Source: an uncultured Clostridium sp. (GTDB lineage: Bacteria > Bacillota > Clostridia > Lachnospirales > Lachnospiraceae). Taken from it: DNA of 37,239 bases. The translations under genes were made by a program, and so were the position numbers. Below the pieces are notes generated by a model. The model did no database searches. It saw nothing but the letters and a program-made list of their open reading frames with translations, and was not told where the DNA came from. Within the stretch, counting starts at the first letter, position 1; every line of letters starts with the position of its first letter. The stretch spans positions 1 to 37,239 of the forward strand of contig USJW01000041.1 of the NCBI GenBank assembly GCA_900555045.1, in the 5' to 3' direction. Shown here one piece after another: positions 25,653 through 32,932 of the stretch.

Positions 25653-27056
25653 TCAGTTTGCCAGAACTTCATTTACGCCTTCAAACAGAACCTTAGCCGC
25701 CTTGGCCGGATCATAGTCCCCGGCACTCAGCTTTCCAAACACCTTCTCGTACACGCCGTCCGGGTTGGCCTTTAGGTCGCTGTTGTCAAACTTGGGGTCT
25801 AACGGGAACTTGGAGAATGCCAGAACCGCCTTGTTGGCCTCGACCAGGCGCGGATCGCCGATGCCTTTCTCCGCAATCACGGATGCGCCCACCGCGGACA
25901 GCGGCACGCCGCGTTCCAGCCCGCAGATCTCGATGCCCTCCGGGTCGTTTAACAGGTACTGGATCAGCGTGGCGGCAGCCCTGGGGTTCTCGGAGGATGC
26001 CGGGATCGCGTAGGCCATGGAAATCTTAGTGTATCCGCCGTCATAATCGCCCAGCTTTAAGAACTCGCCCTGAACCAGCTCCTGATTGGGCACATTGACG
26101 CTCCCCTTCACCGCATCCTCCATCTTGATCGAGGATGCATCCCAGACGTAGGCGCCGGCGTACTTGCCGTCGATCCACTTGGGGTTCTTGTCCGTGGAAT
26201 CCGCCATATCACCGTTGGTGGTGGCCAGGGTCGGGATCACATGCTGGCGCTCCAGCTCGCAGAAGAAGTCCATCCCCTTCTGGATCTCCTCCTCGGTGTA
26301 CATGAGCTGGCCGTCCTGAACCCAGGGCTTGCCGTACACAGACTCCAGGTAGTACACCAGGAAGATCATGCGGCTGAAACCGGTATCGAACACCAGCGGA
26401 TAATAGTCCTCGTTGTATTCCTTAAACTTTGCACCCGCCTCCATCAGGGAATCCAGATCCGTGGGAATCGGGCAGCCGACGGTGTCAAAGGTGGTCTTAT
26501 TCCAGTAGAACAGGCAGCCGGTGTTGGAAACCGGGATCGCCATCAGCTTTCCGTCCACGCTGCACTGGTCCAGCACCTCCTTGGGAAACTGGGACAGGTC
26601 GATGATGTCGCCGAACTGGTTTAAATCCATGAAGCTGGTCCCGTTCTTGCTGTAATTGTCGATCCAGTTCCAGTTGATCTGCATCATGTCCGCCGCGTTT
26701 CCGCTGGACAAGGACAGGGACTGCTTCTCCTCCCAGCCGTTCCACGCGCCGTACTCCGTGGTCACCTGGATGCCCGGGTACTTCTTCATGAACGCTTCCA
26801 CAGCCTTCTCCGTCGCCTCATGGCGGGAGTCGCCGCCCCACCACGCGAACGTGATCTCACCGGACACGCTGTCCTGTGCCTGCGCCTCCGTCTCCTTCCC
26901 GCCATCCGCCTGTGTTCCGGCGGTGGTCTGCGCTGCCTCGGCCGTCGTCTGCTCCCCCTTGCTCTCCGGCGCCGCGCTCCCCGCACACGCAGTCAGTGAA
27001 ACCGCCATCGCTGCGGACAGCAGCACGCTAATTCCCTTCGCCAATGTCTTTTTCAT
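25653..27056 (-). CDS. Sugar-binding lipoprotein of CUT1 ABC transporter
   Basis: This 467-residue extracellular solute-binding protein (family 1) has a lipoprotein signal peptide with lipobox SLTAC (C24). A Thr/Ala/Glu/Gln-rich linker of about 40 residues follows. The mature fold starts ITFAWWGGDSRHEATEKAV. I start at MKKTLAKG, which has GAGGAGGAG upstream; an earlier in-frame ATG lies in the leader. It is the first gene of the operon with two permeases, beta-glucuronidase and GH105, and is divergent from the AraC regulator. The ligand is inferred to be an oligosaccharide bearing uronic acid from the downstream enzymes. Confidence 0.92.
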   Translation of the reverse strand: MKKTLAKGISVLLSAAMAVSLTACAGSAAPESKGEQTTAEAAQTTAGTQADGGKETEAQAQDSVSGEITFAWWGGDSRHEATEKAVEAFMKKYPGIQVTTEYGAWNGWEEKQSLSLSSGNAADMMQINWNWIDNYSKNGTSFMDLNQFGDIIDLSQFPKEVLDQCSVDGKLMAIPVSNTGCLFYWNKTTFDTVGCPIPTDLDSLMEAGAKFKEYNEDYYPLVFDTGFSRMIFLVYYLESVYGKPWVQDGQLMYTEEEIQKGMDFFCELERQHVIPTLATTNGDMADSTDKNPKWIDGKYAGAYVWDASSIKMEDAVKGSVNVPNQELVQGEFLKLGDYDGGYTKISMAYAIPASSENPRAAATLIQYLLNDPEGIEICGLERGVPLSAVGASVIAEKGIGDPRLVEANKAVLAFSKFPLDPKFDNSDLKANPDGVYEKVFGKLSAGDYDPAKAAKVLFEGVNEVLAN

Positions 27057-27146
27057 GTAATTGCTCCTCCTCTTAAAATCATTTGGTTGAAATTCGTTTC
27101 CCATCTGTGATATATTAAATGATATACTAATTTTATATAAAATGTT

Positions 27147-27175
27147 TTAATAATTTTGCTCTATTTAAGTGTCAA
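27147..27175 (-). promoter_or_regulatory. Promoter of the glucuronide transporter-hydrolase operon
   Basis: On the minus strand a perfect TTGACA (27175-27170) is followed after 17 bases by TATTAA (27152-27147). It lies in the 154-bp divergent gap shared with the AraC gene. A nearby 14-bp palindrome, ATTTTATATAAAAT (27130-27143), lies about where transcription would begin. The weak -10 fits an activator-dependent promoter, but no AraC site could be identified. I see no convincing promoter for the AraC gene itself. Confidence 0.65.
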
Positions 27176-27210
27176 TTGTACTAAATTGATCATCTGAAGG
27201 AGGTCGAACC

Positions 27211-28038
27211 GTGAAGGCAAGCAAATCAAAAATGGACGCGGAGTTCAAGGTGGAGATCGCCAAGCAGTCCCAGCACGCCATGCCGGAGATGCACTACCAT
27301 GACTTCTATGAGATCTACGTCCAGGACCAGGGGACCCGCGACCACATCGTGTGCAATACCTTCTATAAATTAAATCCCCACGACGTGATGCTCCTAAAGC
27401 CCAACATTCTGCACCAGTCCATCAGCCTGGAGACCCACACCCGGACCATAGTCTATTTCACAGACGCGTTCCTGGAGAGATACTTCACGCCCGAGACCCG
27501 GCAGAAGCTTCTGTGGGTATTCAAGTACAACTGCCTCTCCCTGTCCCCGGAGAACTATTATAAGGCGGCGGCCGTCATAAAGGAGATGAGCCGCGAGGAC
27601 TACAAAAACCCGGACCATGTGATTTTTATCAAGCTGGCGGAGCTGCTGATGACCCTGTTAAAAAACGCCAAGCAGTACCCGCCCGCATCCACGGAGAGCA
27701 GCGTGGTCAACACCCAGAAGACCGCCGACAACGCCATCTCCCCGCTGATCTCCTACGTGCACGAGAACTTCCTCACCTTAAACAGCATCGACGAGATCGC
27801 CTCCACCTTCTATATCACGCCCAGCCACTTGTGCCGGACGTTTAAGAAGCTCACCGGCTACACGGTCATCCAGTACATCAATATTTTAAAGATCCAGAAG
27901 GCCTGCGACCTGCTGCACGAGACGCGAAAGAGCATCACGGAGATCGCACTGGACTGCGGCTTTAACTCCACCATGTACTTCTGCAAGACCTTCAAGGCCA
28001 TCCTGAATATCACGCCCACGGATTACCGGAAGATATAA
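27211..28038 (+). CDS. AraC-family transcriptional regulator
   Basis: This 275-residue regulator has an N-terminal cupin-like ligand domain (EMHYHDFYEIYVQDQG at 26-41 and LLKPNILHQS carry the usual His residues). The C-terminal double helix-turn-helix spans about 177-275 (IDEIASTFYITPSHLCRTFKK and ITEIALDCGFNSTMYFCKTFK). The start is GTG at 27211 with GGAGG seven bases upstream. It is divergent from the glucuronide transporter operon and lies 109 bp before the GH115-like gene on the same strand, so it most likely controls both. The inducer is presumably an oligosaccharide or uronic acid. Confidence 0.9.
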   Translation: MKASKSKMDAEFKVEIAKQSQHAMPEMHYHDFYEIYVQDQGTRDHIVCNTFYKLNPHDVMLLKPNILHQSISLETHTRTIVYFTDAFLERYFTPETRQKLLWVFKYNCLSLSPENYYKAAAVIKEMSREDYKNPDHVIFIKLAELLMTLLKNAKQYPPASTESSVVNTQKTADNAISPLISYVHENFLTLNSIDEIASTFYITPSHLCRTFKKLTGYTVIQYINILKIQKACDLLHETRKSITEIALDCGFNSTMYFCKTFKAILNITPTDYRKI

Positions 28039-28147
28039 TATCAATTTTATCATATTCCCTTTAATATAAAGCAATATTGTTAAATACTTTATGACGGTTT
28101 TGCTGTATATTCGACTTAGAAATAAGGAAAAGAAAGGGAGATACTTC

Positions 28148-30169
28148 ATGGATTTTATCTTTAGCCTCAGTACAGAGCTTCACAACCCCTTCCCGGAGGC
28201 GCCCATAGAGAACGCCGTCTCCATGCTGGCGCGGGATATGCATAAATGCCTCACAAACGCCGAGGGGCCTAAAAATACCATTACACTTGTTAAGGACAGC
28301 CAGATGGCCGAAGAGTCCTACCAGGTGACCGTCGCGGACGAGAGCCGGATGACGGTGACCGCCGGGGACGACCTGGGCTTTGTCTACGGCCTCCTCTCCA
28401 TCAGCGAGCGCTATCTGGGCATAAAGCCCTTCTGGTTCTGGCTGGACCAACAGATCCCGGTGCTGGGCTCCGTGGCGATCCCCATGGGCACGTACACCGC
28501 CCCGGTTCCGGCCGTGCGCTTTCGCGGATGGTTTCTCAACGACGAGGTGCTTCTGATCCACTGGAACAACGGGGAGGCGAAGGATTTCCCCTGGCGCATG
28601 GCCTTTGAGGCCCTGCTGCGCTGCGGCGGAAACATGGTCATCCCGGGCACGGACAAGAACAGCCGAATAAACGCTAACCTTGCCAGCGAGTACGGGCTGT
28701 GGCTGACCCACCACCACGCCGAGCCCCTGGGCGCGGAGATCTTCGCGCGGGCGTACCCCGACCTCATGCCCTCCTACTCCAAGAACCCGGAGTGCTTCCA
28801 CAAGCTGTGGGAGGAAGCCGTGCTGCGCCAGAAGGACCAGAAGGTGATTTGGGCCCTGGGCTTTCGCGGGCAGGGTGACTGCCCGTTCTGGGAGAGCCAG
28901 GGGGAGGAGAGCTTCGACACATCGAAAAAGCGCGGCGAGCTGATCAGCGACTTGATCGAGCTCCAGAGGCAGATCGTTCTGAAGCACGTGAAAAATCCGG
29001 TCTTCTGCACCAACCTGTACGGGGAGGTCATGGAGCTGTACAACGACGGCTACATAAAGCTTCACCCGGACATCATCAAGGTGTGGGCCGACAACGGCTA
29101 CGGGAAGATGTGCACCAGACGCCAGTGCAACCACGACGCCAGAGTCTGCTCCCTGCCGAAGGAGGGGGATCACGGCCCCCACGGCGTGTACTACCACATC
29201 TCCTTCCACGATCTCCAGGCGGCCAGCCACATGACCACGCTGCCGAACACCGTGTCCTATGTAAACCGCGAGCTGCAGCAGGCCAGAGGGCTGGGCGTGA
29301 AGGACTACTGGATCATCAACTCCTCCAACATCCGGCCCCACGCCTACTACTTAGACGCCATCCGCAAGCTGTGGTACGGGCAGCAGGTGTCCGATGCATC
29401 CCACAGCGCGGAGTTCGCTGCCGAGTATTATGGAGATAACCGGGCGGTGGCCGGGTGCCTTGAAACCTACGCCAGCTCCCTGCTCCAGTACGGGGAACAC
29501 GAGGACCAGCACGCCGGGGAGCAGTTCTACAACTACTGCGCCCGCCTTCTGGCCCGGCAGTTCATCATCGACAAGACCGCGAGCGCCGAGGAGCTCTTCT
29601 GGCTCACCGGGGAAAAACCGCTCTTTGAGCAGGCGGAGCTTGTGCTCGCGATCAACCGGCGGGGCGCGGACAAGATCGAGGCGTACTACAGGCATTGCCT
29701 GGAGGTGAGCGAGGGCCTGGAGGGAGAGCAGAAGCGGCTGTTCGACACCACGGTGCTTTTGCAGGCCACGATCCATTATTACTGCAACCAGGGAGCCATT
29801 CAGTTTTGCCGGGGATTTTTAAAGTACAGGGATGCCCGCTACCAGGAGTGCTTTTATCTCCTGGGCTGCGCCGCCGAACAGTTCTCCGCCGCCAACCAGG
29901 CCATGCGCGACGCAGAGTACGGGGTGTGGAACGGGTTCTATGAGAACGACTGTCTGACCGACATCAAGTTCACCGCCTATGTGATCCGCTCCATGATGCG
30001 TGTGGTGCGCGTCGTCGGCGACGACGCCCGGTTCGCGGACTGGTACGAGGACTTCGTGCGGCCAAAGGCCGACCGGAAGGTCCGGCTGCTGGCGATCACG
30101 GACAGCCATATGACGGATGAGGAATTGTTTTTGGCGATGAGGAGGGATGGGTTTGAGGTGAGGGAGTGA
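28148..30169 (+). CDS. GH115-like alpha-glucuronidase, short form
   Basis: This 673-residue protein resembles the GH115 family, which removes alpha-1,2-linked (methyl)glucuronic acid from xylan or arabinogalactan chains. It has an N-terminal domain (1-120), then GH115 landmarks: RFRGWFLNDE (124-133), ALGFRGQGD (236-244), YGEVMELYNDG (291-301), VWADNGYG (312-319), HGVYYHISF (345-353) and DYWIINSSNIRP (386-397). E293 and D315 sit where conserved acidic residues of the family lie. GH115 enzymes are usually about 800-1000 residues with a C-terminal beta domain, which seems missing here. There is no signal peptide. I start at MDFIFSLS, preceded by GGGAG at seven bases. It follows AraC. The family call is probable, the specificity inferred. 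Confidence 0.75.
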   Translation: MDFIFSLSTELHNPFPEAPIENAVSMLARDMHKCLTNAEGPKNTITLVKDSQMAEESYQVTVADESRMTVTAGDDLGFVYGLLSISERYLGIKPFWFWLDQQIPVLGSVAIPMGTYTAPVPAVRFRGWFLNDEVLLIHWNNGEAKDFPWRMAFEALLRCGGNMVIPGTDKNSRINANLASEYGLWLTHHHAEPLGAEIFARAYPDLMPSYSKNPECFHKLWEEAVLRQKDQKVIWALGFRGQGDCPFWESQGEESFDTSKKRGELISDLIELQRQIVLKHVKNPVFCTNLYGEVMELYNDGYIKLHPDIIKVWADNGYGKMCTRRQCNHDARVCSLPKEGDHGPHGVYYHISFHDLQAASHMTTLPNTVSYVNRELQQARGLGVKDYWIINSSNIRPHAYYLDAIRKLWYGQQVSDASHSAEFAAEYYGDNRAVAGCLETYASSLLQYGEHEDQHAGEQFYNYCARLLARQFIIDKTASAEELFWLTGEKPLFEQAELVLAINRRGADKIEAYYRHCLEVSEGLEGEQKRLFDTTVLLQATIHYYCNQGAIQFCRGFLKYRDARYQECFYLLGCAAEQFSAANQAMRDAEYGVWNGFYENDCLTDIKFTAYVIRSMMRVVRVVGDDARFADWYEDFVRPKADRKVRLLAITDSHMTDEELFLAMRRDGFEVRE

Positions 30170-30237
30170 TGGGAATTAGGTTTAGTTTTAGCTTTATGTA
30201 AACTATTTGTTCTTTGTTCACTGTACATGAGACCTGT

Positions 30238-30285
30238 TACATATCACTACATTCCCACGTCCCCACATGACCATATACCCACATG
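30238..30285. repeat. Degenerate 8-nt tandem repeat
   Basis: Six consecutive octamers can be read: TACATATC, ACTACATT, CCCACGTC, CCCACATG, ACCATATA, CCCACATG. The unit is roughly NCCACATN, with CCCACATG occurring twice exactly, 16 bp apart. It lies in the 229-bp gap after the GH115-like gene, about 70 bp past its stop. The rest of that gap, apart from the hairpin and terminator listed next, holds nothing recognised. Confidence 0.5.
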
Positions 30286-30308
30286 TCCGCAGGCTGCGCC
30301 CGCGGACA
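30284..30308. other. GC-rich hairpin next to the octamer repeat
   Basis: TGTCCGC (30284-30290) pairs with GCGGACA (30302-30308), and inside them GGC pairs with GCC around a TGC loop. It directly abuts the tandem octamers. No T-run follows, so it is not a standard terminator. It may be part of a dispersed intergenic element. Confidence 0.5.
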
Positions 30309-30320
30309 ATTATACCCAAT

Positions 30321-30366
30321 AAAAAAGAGGAAAACCGGTTATCTATGCCTGGTTTTCCTCTTTTTT
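30321..30366. terminator. Bidirectional terminator between GH115-like and DUF6465 genes
   Basis: AAAAAAGAGGAAAACC (30321-30336) pairs perfectly with GGTTTTCCTCTTTTTT (30351-30366), a 16-bp stem with a 14-base loop. The A/T ends supply a T-run on either strand, serving both convergent genes. Confidence 0.9.
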
Positions 30367-30398
30367 ATCTGAAAATCCTGATTCAAAGGTTCGGAATC

Positions 30399-30800
30399 TT
30401 ACAGCTCAATCCGATACTCCTCGGAAGCTTCCCCGTTCACCACATAGAACGCTGCGTTCTGCTCCGGGGAGATGTACAGCTCAACGCTCTTAATCTCCAC
30501 GCCCGGATGAGACTCTGCGTACGCCTTCTCAGCCTGCGCCAGCACGTCCTTGGCCTTCACCTGCTTGCCTGCGAACTCGACCACCACAGTCTTCTCCACA
30601 ACAGCCTTGGAGGCAGTCTCCTTCTTCGGAGCAGCCTCAGCCTTTGCGGGAGCAGCTGCCTTTGCGGCGGTCTCAGCCTTCACAGCAGTTTCTGCCTTTA
30701 CGGCCGTCTCCGGTGCCTTCACAGTCTCTTTCACTTCCGCCTTCACCTCTGCCACCTTGGTCTGGGCAGCTGCAGCTGCGGTTCTTTTTGGTCTTGCCAT
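30399..30800 (-). CDS. DUF6465 family protein with Ala/Lys-rich N terminus
   Basis: This 133-residue protein of unknown function has two parts. Residues 1-70 are low-complexity, rich in Ala, Lys, Glu and Thr, with near repeats of the AVKAETAVKAETAAKA kind; this is reminiscent of histone H1-like or phasin-like tails. The C-terminal part (about 70-133, VVVEFAGKQVKAKDV onward to EEYRIEL) is the compact domain I recognise as DUF6465, found mainly in Lachnospiraceae. Two adjacent ATGs are possible; I use the second because GGAGG lies seven bases before it. It has a perfect consensus promoter, suggesting abundance. DNA binding is only a guess from the basic repeats. Confidence 0.75.
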   Translation of the reverse strand: MARPKRTAAAAAQTKVAEVKAEVKETVKAPETAVKAETAVKAETAAKAAAPAKAEAAPKKETASKAVVEKTVVVEFAGKQVKAKDVLAQAEKAYAESHPGVEIKSVELYISPEQNAAFYVVNGEASEEYRIEL

Positions 30801-30845
30801 CATAAGTCCTCCCTTTTTTCGATCCGTGTTTCAGTTTCAAAGGCG

Positions 30846-30874
30846 ATTATACGGCGGCATACAAATTTTGTCAA
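30846..30874 (-). promoter_or_regulatory. Perfect consensus promoter of the DUF6465 gene
   Basis: The minus strand has TTGACA (30874-30869), exactly 17 bases, then TATAAT (30851-30846): a full match to the sigma-A consensus. The transcript start is near 30839, giving a leader of about 40 bases. The remaining gap to the phosphatase gene holds only the hairpin at 31035-31063. Confidence 0.9.
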
Positions 30875-31034
30875 TAACAGGGATATGGAAAATAAAACGG
30901 GAAAAAGCGGGCTTTCTGGGACATTTTTTCAATTTTTCCCAGTTTTTTCCTGCTGCTTCCTGCAATTTCGCACCTGCCGCGGCCATTCCCCCTTCCCCGT
31001 GACGTGCGGACATATAAAATGGGAGTTTTTGGGG

Positions 31035-31063
31035 GCCTGAATGGCGCAGCAAACCATCCGGGC
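31035..31063 (-). other. Hairpin after the histidine phosphatase gene
   Basis: On the minus strand GCCCGGATGG pairs with CCATTCAGGC (one mismatch, one G-T) around a 9-base loop, 16 bp past the phosphatase stop. It lacks a clear T-run (CCCCAAAAAC follows), so termination is possible but unproven. Confidence 0.4.
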
Positions 31064-31078
31064 AGCCTGGAAACGCTG

Positions 31079-31603
31079 TCATTCATCAAATCCAAATTCA
31101 ACGATCTCACCGCATTTCGGATGTTTTCCCTCTGTGGTCGCCTGTATCATCATTCCATGGCAAGCGACTATTACCCGTTTATAATTCGTGTATTTTTTTA
31201 GGACGTTCAAAACCCGTTCTCTTATGGATTTTGCATTTTCCCATAACGCTTCTTCCCCTGCCGGATATTCACCTTGATTCTTCTCATACTCCAAATAAAA
31301 ACGTTCTGCTGTCTCATCATCTTCATATATAAAATTTTTATTGGCCAGCCATTCATATAAATCCGTTTCTATCACAATATCAACCCCTAATTCTTTTGAT
31401 AAAATTGAGGCTGTTTGCAATGCCCTTGTGTACGGAGAGCTAAGAATAATATCCGCCCCCTGCAATCGCTCATCCTTGGCGGTTTCCTTAATTTGTTGGA
31501 CTCCCTTTTCAGAAAGTCTCGCCAAGTTTACACCAAATCCTTGGTAAATCTTCGTATTTCGCTCTGAATAATCAGGCGCGCCATGTCTCACAAAATAAAA
31601 CAT
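31079..31603 (-). CDS. Histidine phosphatase family protein (phosphoglycerate mutase-like)
   Basis: This 174-residue protein has the histidine phosphatase core: FVRHGAP (R6-H7-G8, with H7 the residue that is phosphorylated), SSPYTRALQTA with R60, and the second histidine H149 in VACHGMM. Small members act on diverse phosphate esters; the substrate here is unknown. I start at MFYFVRHG because GGAGG lies eight bases upstream; upstream in-frame ATGs overlap or precede that site. The gene is clearly AT-richer than its neighbours, with many ATA, TTT, AAA and TTA codons, and no good promoter is seen. It sits between the rpsR terminator and the DUF6465 promoter, suggesting acquisition by transfer. 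Confidence 0.87.
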   Translation of the reverse strand: MFYFVRHGAPDYSERNTKIYQGFGVNLARLSEKGVQQIKETAKDERLQGADIILSSPYTRALQTASILSKELGVDIVIETDLYEWLANKNFIYEDDETAERFYLEYEKNQGEYPAGEEALWENAKSIRERVLNVLKKYTNYKRVIVACHGMMIQATTEGKHPKCGEIVEFGFDE

Positions 31604-31651
31604 CTTTTTCTCCTCCATTGAACTCCAATATCTTTGAGAAGCTACGTTCCC

Positions 31652-31688
31652 AAAAAAAAGCCCCAAACCGCTGGGGTTTTGGGGCTTT
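31652..31688 (-). terminator. Terminator of the rpsF-ssb-rpsR operon
   Basis: On the minus strand AAAGCCCCAAA (31688-31678) pairs with TTTGGGGCTTT (31667-31657) around a 10-base loop, followed by five more T. It lies 11 bp past the rpsR stop. Confidence 0.92.
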
Positions 31689-31699
31689 GTCGCTTGCTA

Positions 31700-31969
31700 T
31701 TAGTCGCAGGTATACGGCATCAGAGCGATATGGCGAGCGCGCTTGATCGCTACAGTCAGCGCTCTCTGGTGCTTTGCGCAGTTGCCGGTAATTCTTCTGG
31801 GAAGAATTTTGCCTCTCTCGGATACGTATCTCTTTAACTTATTTACATCCTTATAATCGATGGTGCCGTTCTTGTCACCACAGAACACGCAAACTTTTTT
31901 TCTTCTGCGCATTCCGCCAGGTCTTCTCATCTTAGCTCCATCCGGTCTGTCTGATTTATTAAATGCCAT
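31700..31969 (-). CDS. rpsR: 30S ribosomal protein S18
   Basis: This 89-residue S18 binds the platform of the small ribosomal subunit next to S6. The conserved core KKVCVFCGDKN, VNKLKRYVSERGKILPRR and HQRALTVAIKRARHIALMPY is intact. It is the zinc-binding form: C27, C30, C64 and H67 or a nearby residue provide ligands. It has AAGGAGG upstream, follows ssb by 38 bp and ends the operon at a strong terminator. Confidence 0.98.
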   Translation of the reverse strand: MAFNKSDRPDGAKMRRPGGMRRRKKVCVFCGDKNGTIDYKDVNKLKRYVSERGKILPRRITGNCAKHQRALTVAIKRARHIALMPYTCD

Positions 31970-32007
31970 TGGTGTTGTCCTCCTTTATGATTTAACAGTG
32001 GAACATT

Positions 32008-32478
32008 CTAGTTAAACGGAAGTCCTTCGTCCTCCACTCCGTCAGGAATGTTCATAAACCCATCACCAATCGCGCTGGCAGGGGCAGGTCTCTGCGCCGG
32101 AGCGGACTGCTGATAGCCGTAACCGCCCATGTTGTCAGAGGATGCGCCCTTACTGTCTGCGAACTCCTGGTCGTCCAGGATAACCTCGGTGGTGTATACT
32201 TTCTGACCGTCCTTGTTAACATAGCTACCTGTCTGGAGTCTCCCGGACACCAGCACTCTCATTCCCTGGCGGAAATACTTCTCAGCGAATTCACCTGCGC
32301 GGTCGAAGGCCACACAGTTGATGAAATCAGCCGTCTGCTCTCCATTATTGTCCTGGCTCCTGCGCCCTCTGCGGTCCACCGCAAGGGTGTAGCGGGCAAT
32401 CGCCATGGAGCGCTCGCCCTGCGAATATCTGACTTCCGGGTCTCTTGTCAATCTTCCCATTAAGATAACTCTGTTCAT
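32008..32478 (-). CDS. ssb: Single-stranded DNA-binding protein
   Basis: This 156-residue SSB coats single-stranded DNA during replication and repair. The OB-fold starts MNRVILMGRLTRDPEVRYSQG and runs to about residue 105 (YTTEVILDDQEF). A Gly/Gln/Pro/Ala-rich flexible linker follows, ending in the acidic tip DEGLPFN used to recruit partner proteins. It lies between rpsF (40 bp) and rpsR (38 bp), the standard bacterial order, and is probably the main housekeeping SSB. Confidence 0.97.
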   Translation of the reverse strand: MNRVILMGRLTRDPEVRYSQGERSMAIARYTLAVDRRGRRSQDNNGEQTADFINCVAFDRAGEFAEKYFRQGMRVLVSGRLQTGSYVNKDGQKVYTTEVILDDQEFADSKGASSDNMGGYGYQQSAPAQRPAPASAIGDGFMNIPDGVEDEGLPFN

Positions 32479-32518
32479 ACGATCACTCTTCCTTTTTAAC
32501 TTCCTTATGCGGCGGCGA

Positions 32519-32806
32519 TTAAGCCTCCATCTTTACGCATAAGTATCTGATCACTGGCTCCATAATACGAACGTGAGCTTCGACTTCGTTCGGGCATACA
32601 GAATCGGACTCGAACTGAATGAAGTAGTAGTAAGCCTCATGCATCTTCTGGATCTCATATGCAAGTCTCTTCTTACCCCACTCATCTACGTTGGTCACAG
32701 TGCCGCCGAAACGGGTGATGTAACCTTTTACCTTTTCGATTGCTGCTGCGCGCTCTTCGTCTTCCAGCTTCACATTCAGAACAACAGTTAATTCATACTT
32801 GTTCAT
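32519..32806 (-). CDS. rpsF: 30S ribosomal protein S6
   Basis: This 95-residue S6 forms a dimer with S18 on the small subunit. It has the ferredoxin-like fold: MNKYELTVVLN, the helix ERAAAIEKVKGYITRFGGTV, DEWGKKRLAYEIQKMHEAYY and the closing strand VIRYLCVK. The ATG follows AAGGAGG at ideal spacing. It is the first gene of the operon, with a promoter at 32.9 kb and a leader hairpin that may bind the S6-S18 pair. Confidence 0.98.
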   Translation of the reverse strand: MNKYELTVVLNVKLEDEERAAAIEKVKGYITRFGGTVTNVDEWGKKRLAYEIQKMHEAYYYFIQFESDSVCPNEVEAHVRIMEPVIRYLCVKMEA

Positions 32807-32832
32807 CTTGCTTTACCTCCTTGTGGTCTCTG

Positions 32833-32855
32833 GCCCCCGCTTTCAGTACGGGAGC
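32833..32855 (-). promoter_or_regulatory. Candidate S6-S18 autoregulatory leader hairpin
   Basis: In the 69-base rpsF leader GCTCCCG (32855-32849) pairs with CGGGGGC (32839-32833), loop of nine bases. rpsF leaders in many bacteria carry a structured site bound by the S6-S18 complex. Position fits, but I cannot confirm the conserved motif, so this is tentative. Confidence 0.35.
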
Positions 32856-32881
32856 AAGGATATAATATGTCACGGAGTATT

Positions 32882-32910
32882 ATTGTACCAAAACTGCCGG
32901 ACAAATGCAA
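32882..32910 (-). promoter_or_regulatory. Promoter of the rpsF-ssb-rpsR operon
   Basis: The minus strand has TTGCAT (32910-32905), 17 bases, then TACAAT (32887-32882). The transcript start is near 32875. It begins 23 bp past the DUF951 stop. No obvious hairpin terminator for the upstream operon was seen before it. Confidence 0.75.
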
Positions 32911-32932
32911 GAGGTTTTTTCGGGTTTTTCCA

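Noticed and set aside
28061..29341. A long open frame on the minus strand opposite the GH115-like gene (about 426 codons)
   Set aside because: It is rich in His, Val, Arg and Gly without family motifs and is the mirror of a well-supported coding sequence in GC-rich DNA; no ribosome site.
30399..30800. Alanine/lysine repeats in the DUF6465 gene as a CRISPR-like or satellite array
   Set aside because: The repetition is in codons of a low-complexity protein segment, with no regular spacer pattern.
30837..31110. Small minus-strand open frames in the gap between the DUF6465 and phosphatase genes
   Set aside because: They overlap the perfect DUF6465 promoter, lack convincing ribosome sites and resemble no known protein.
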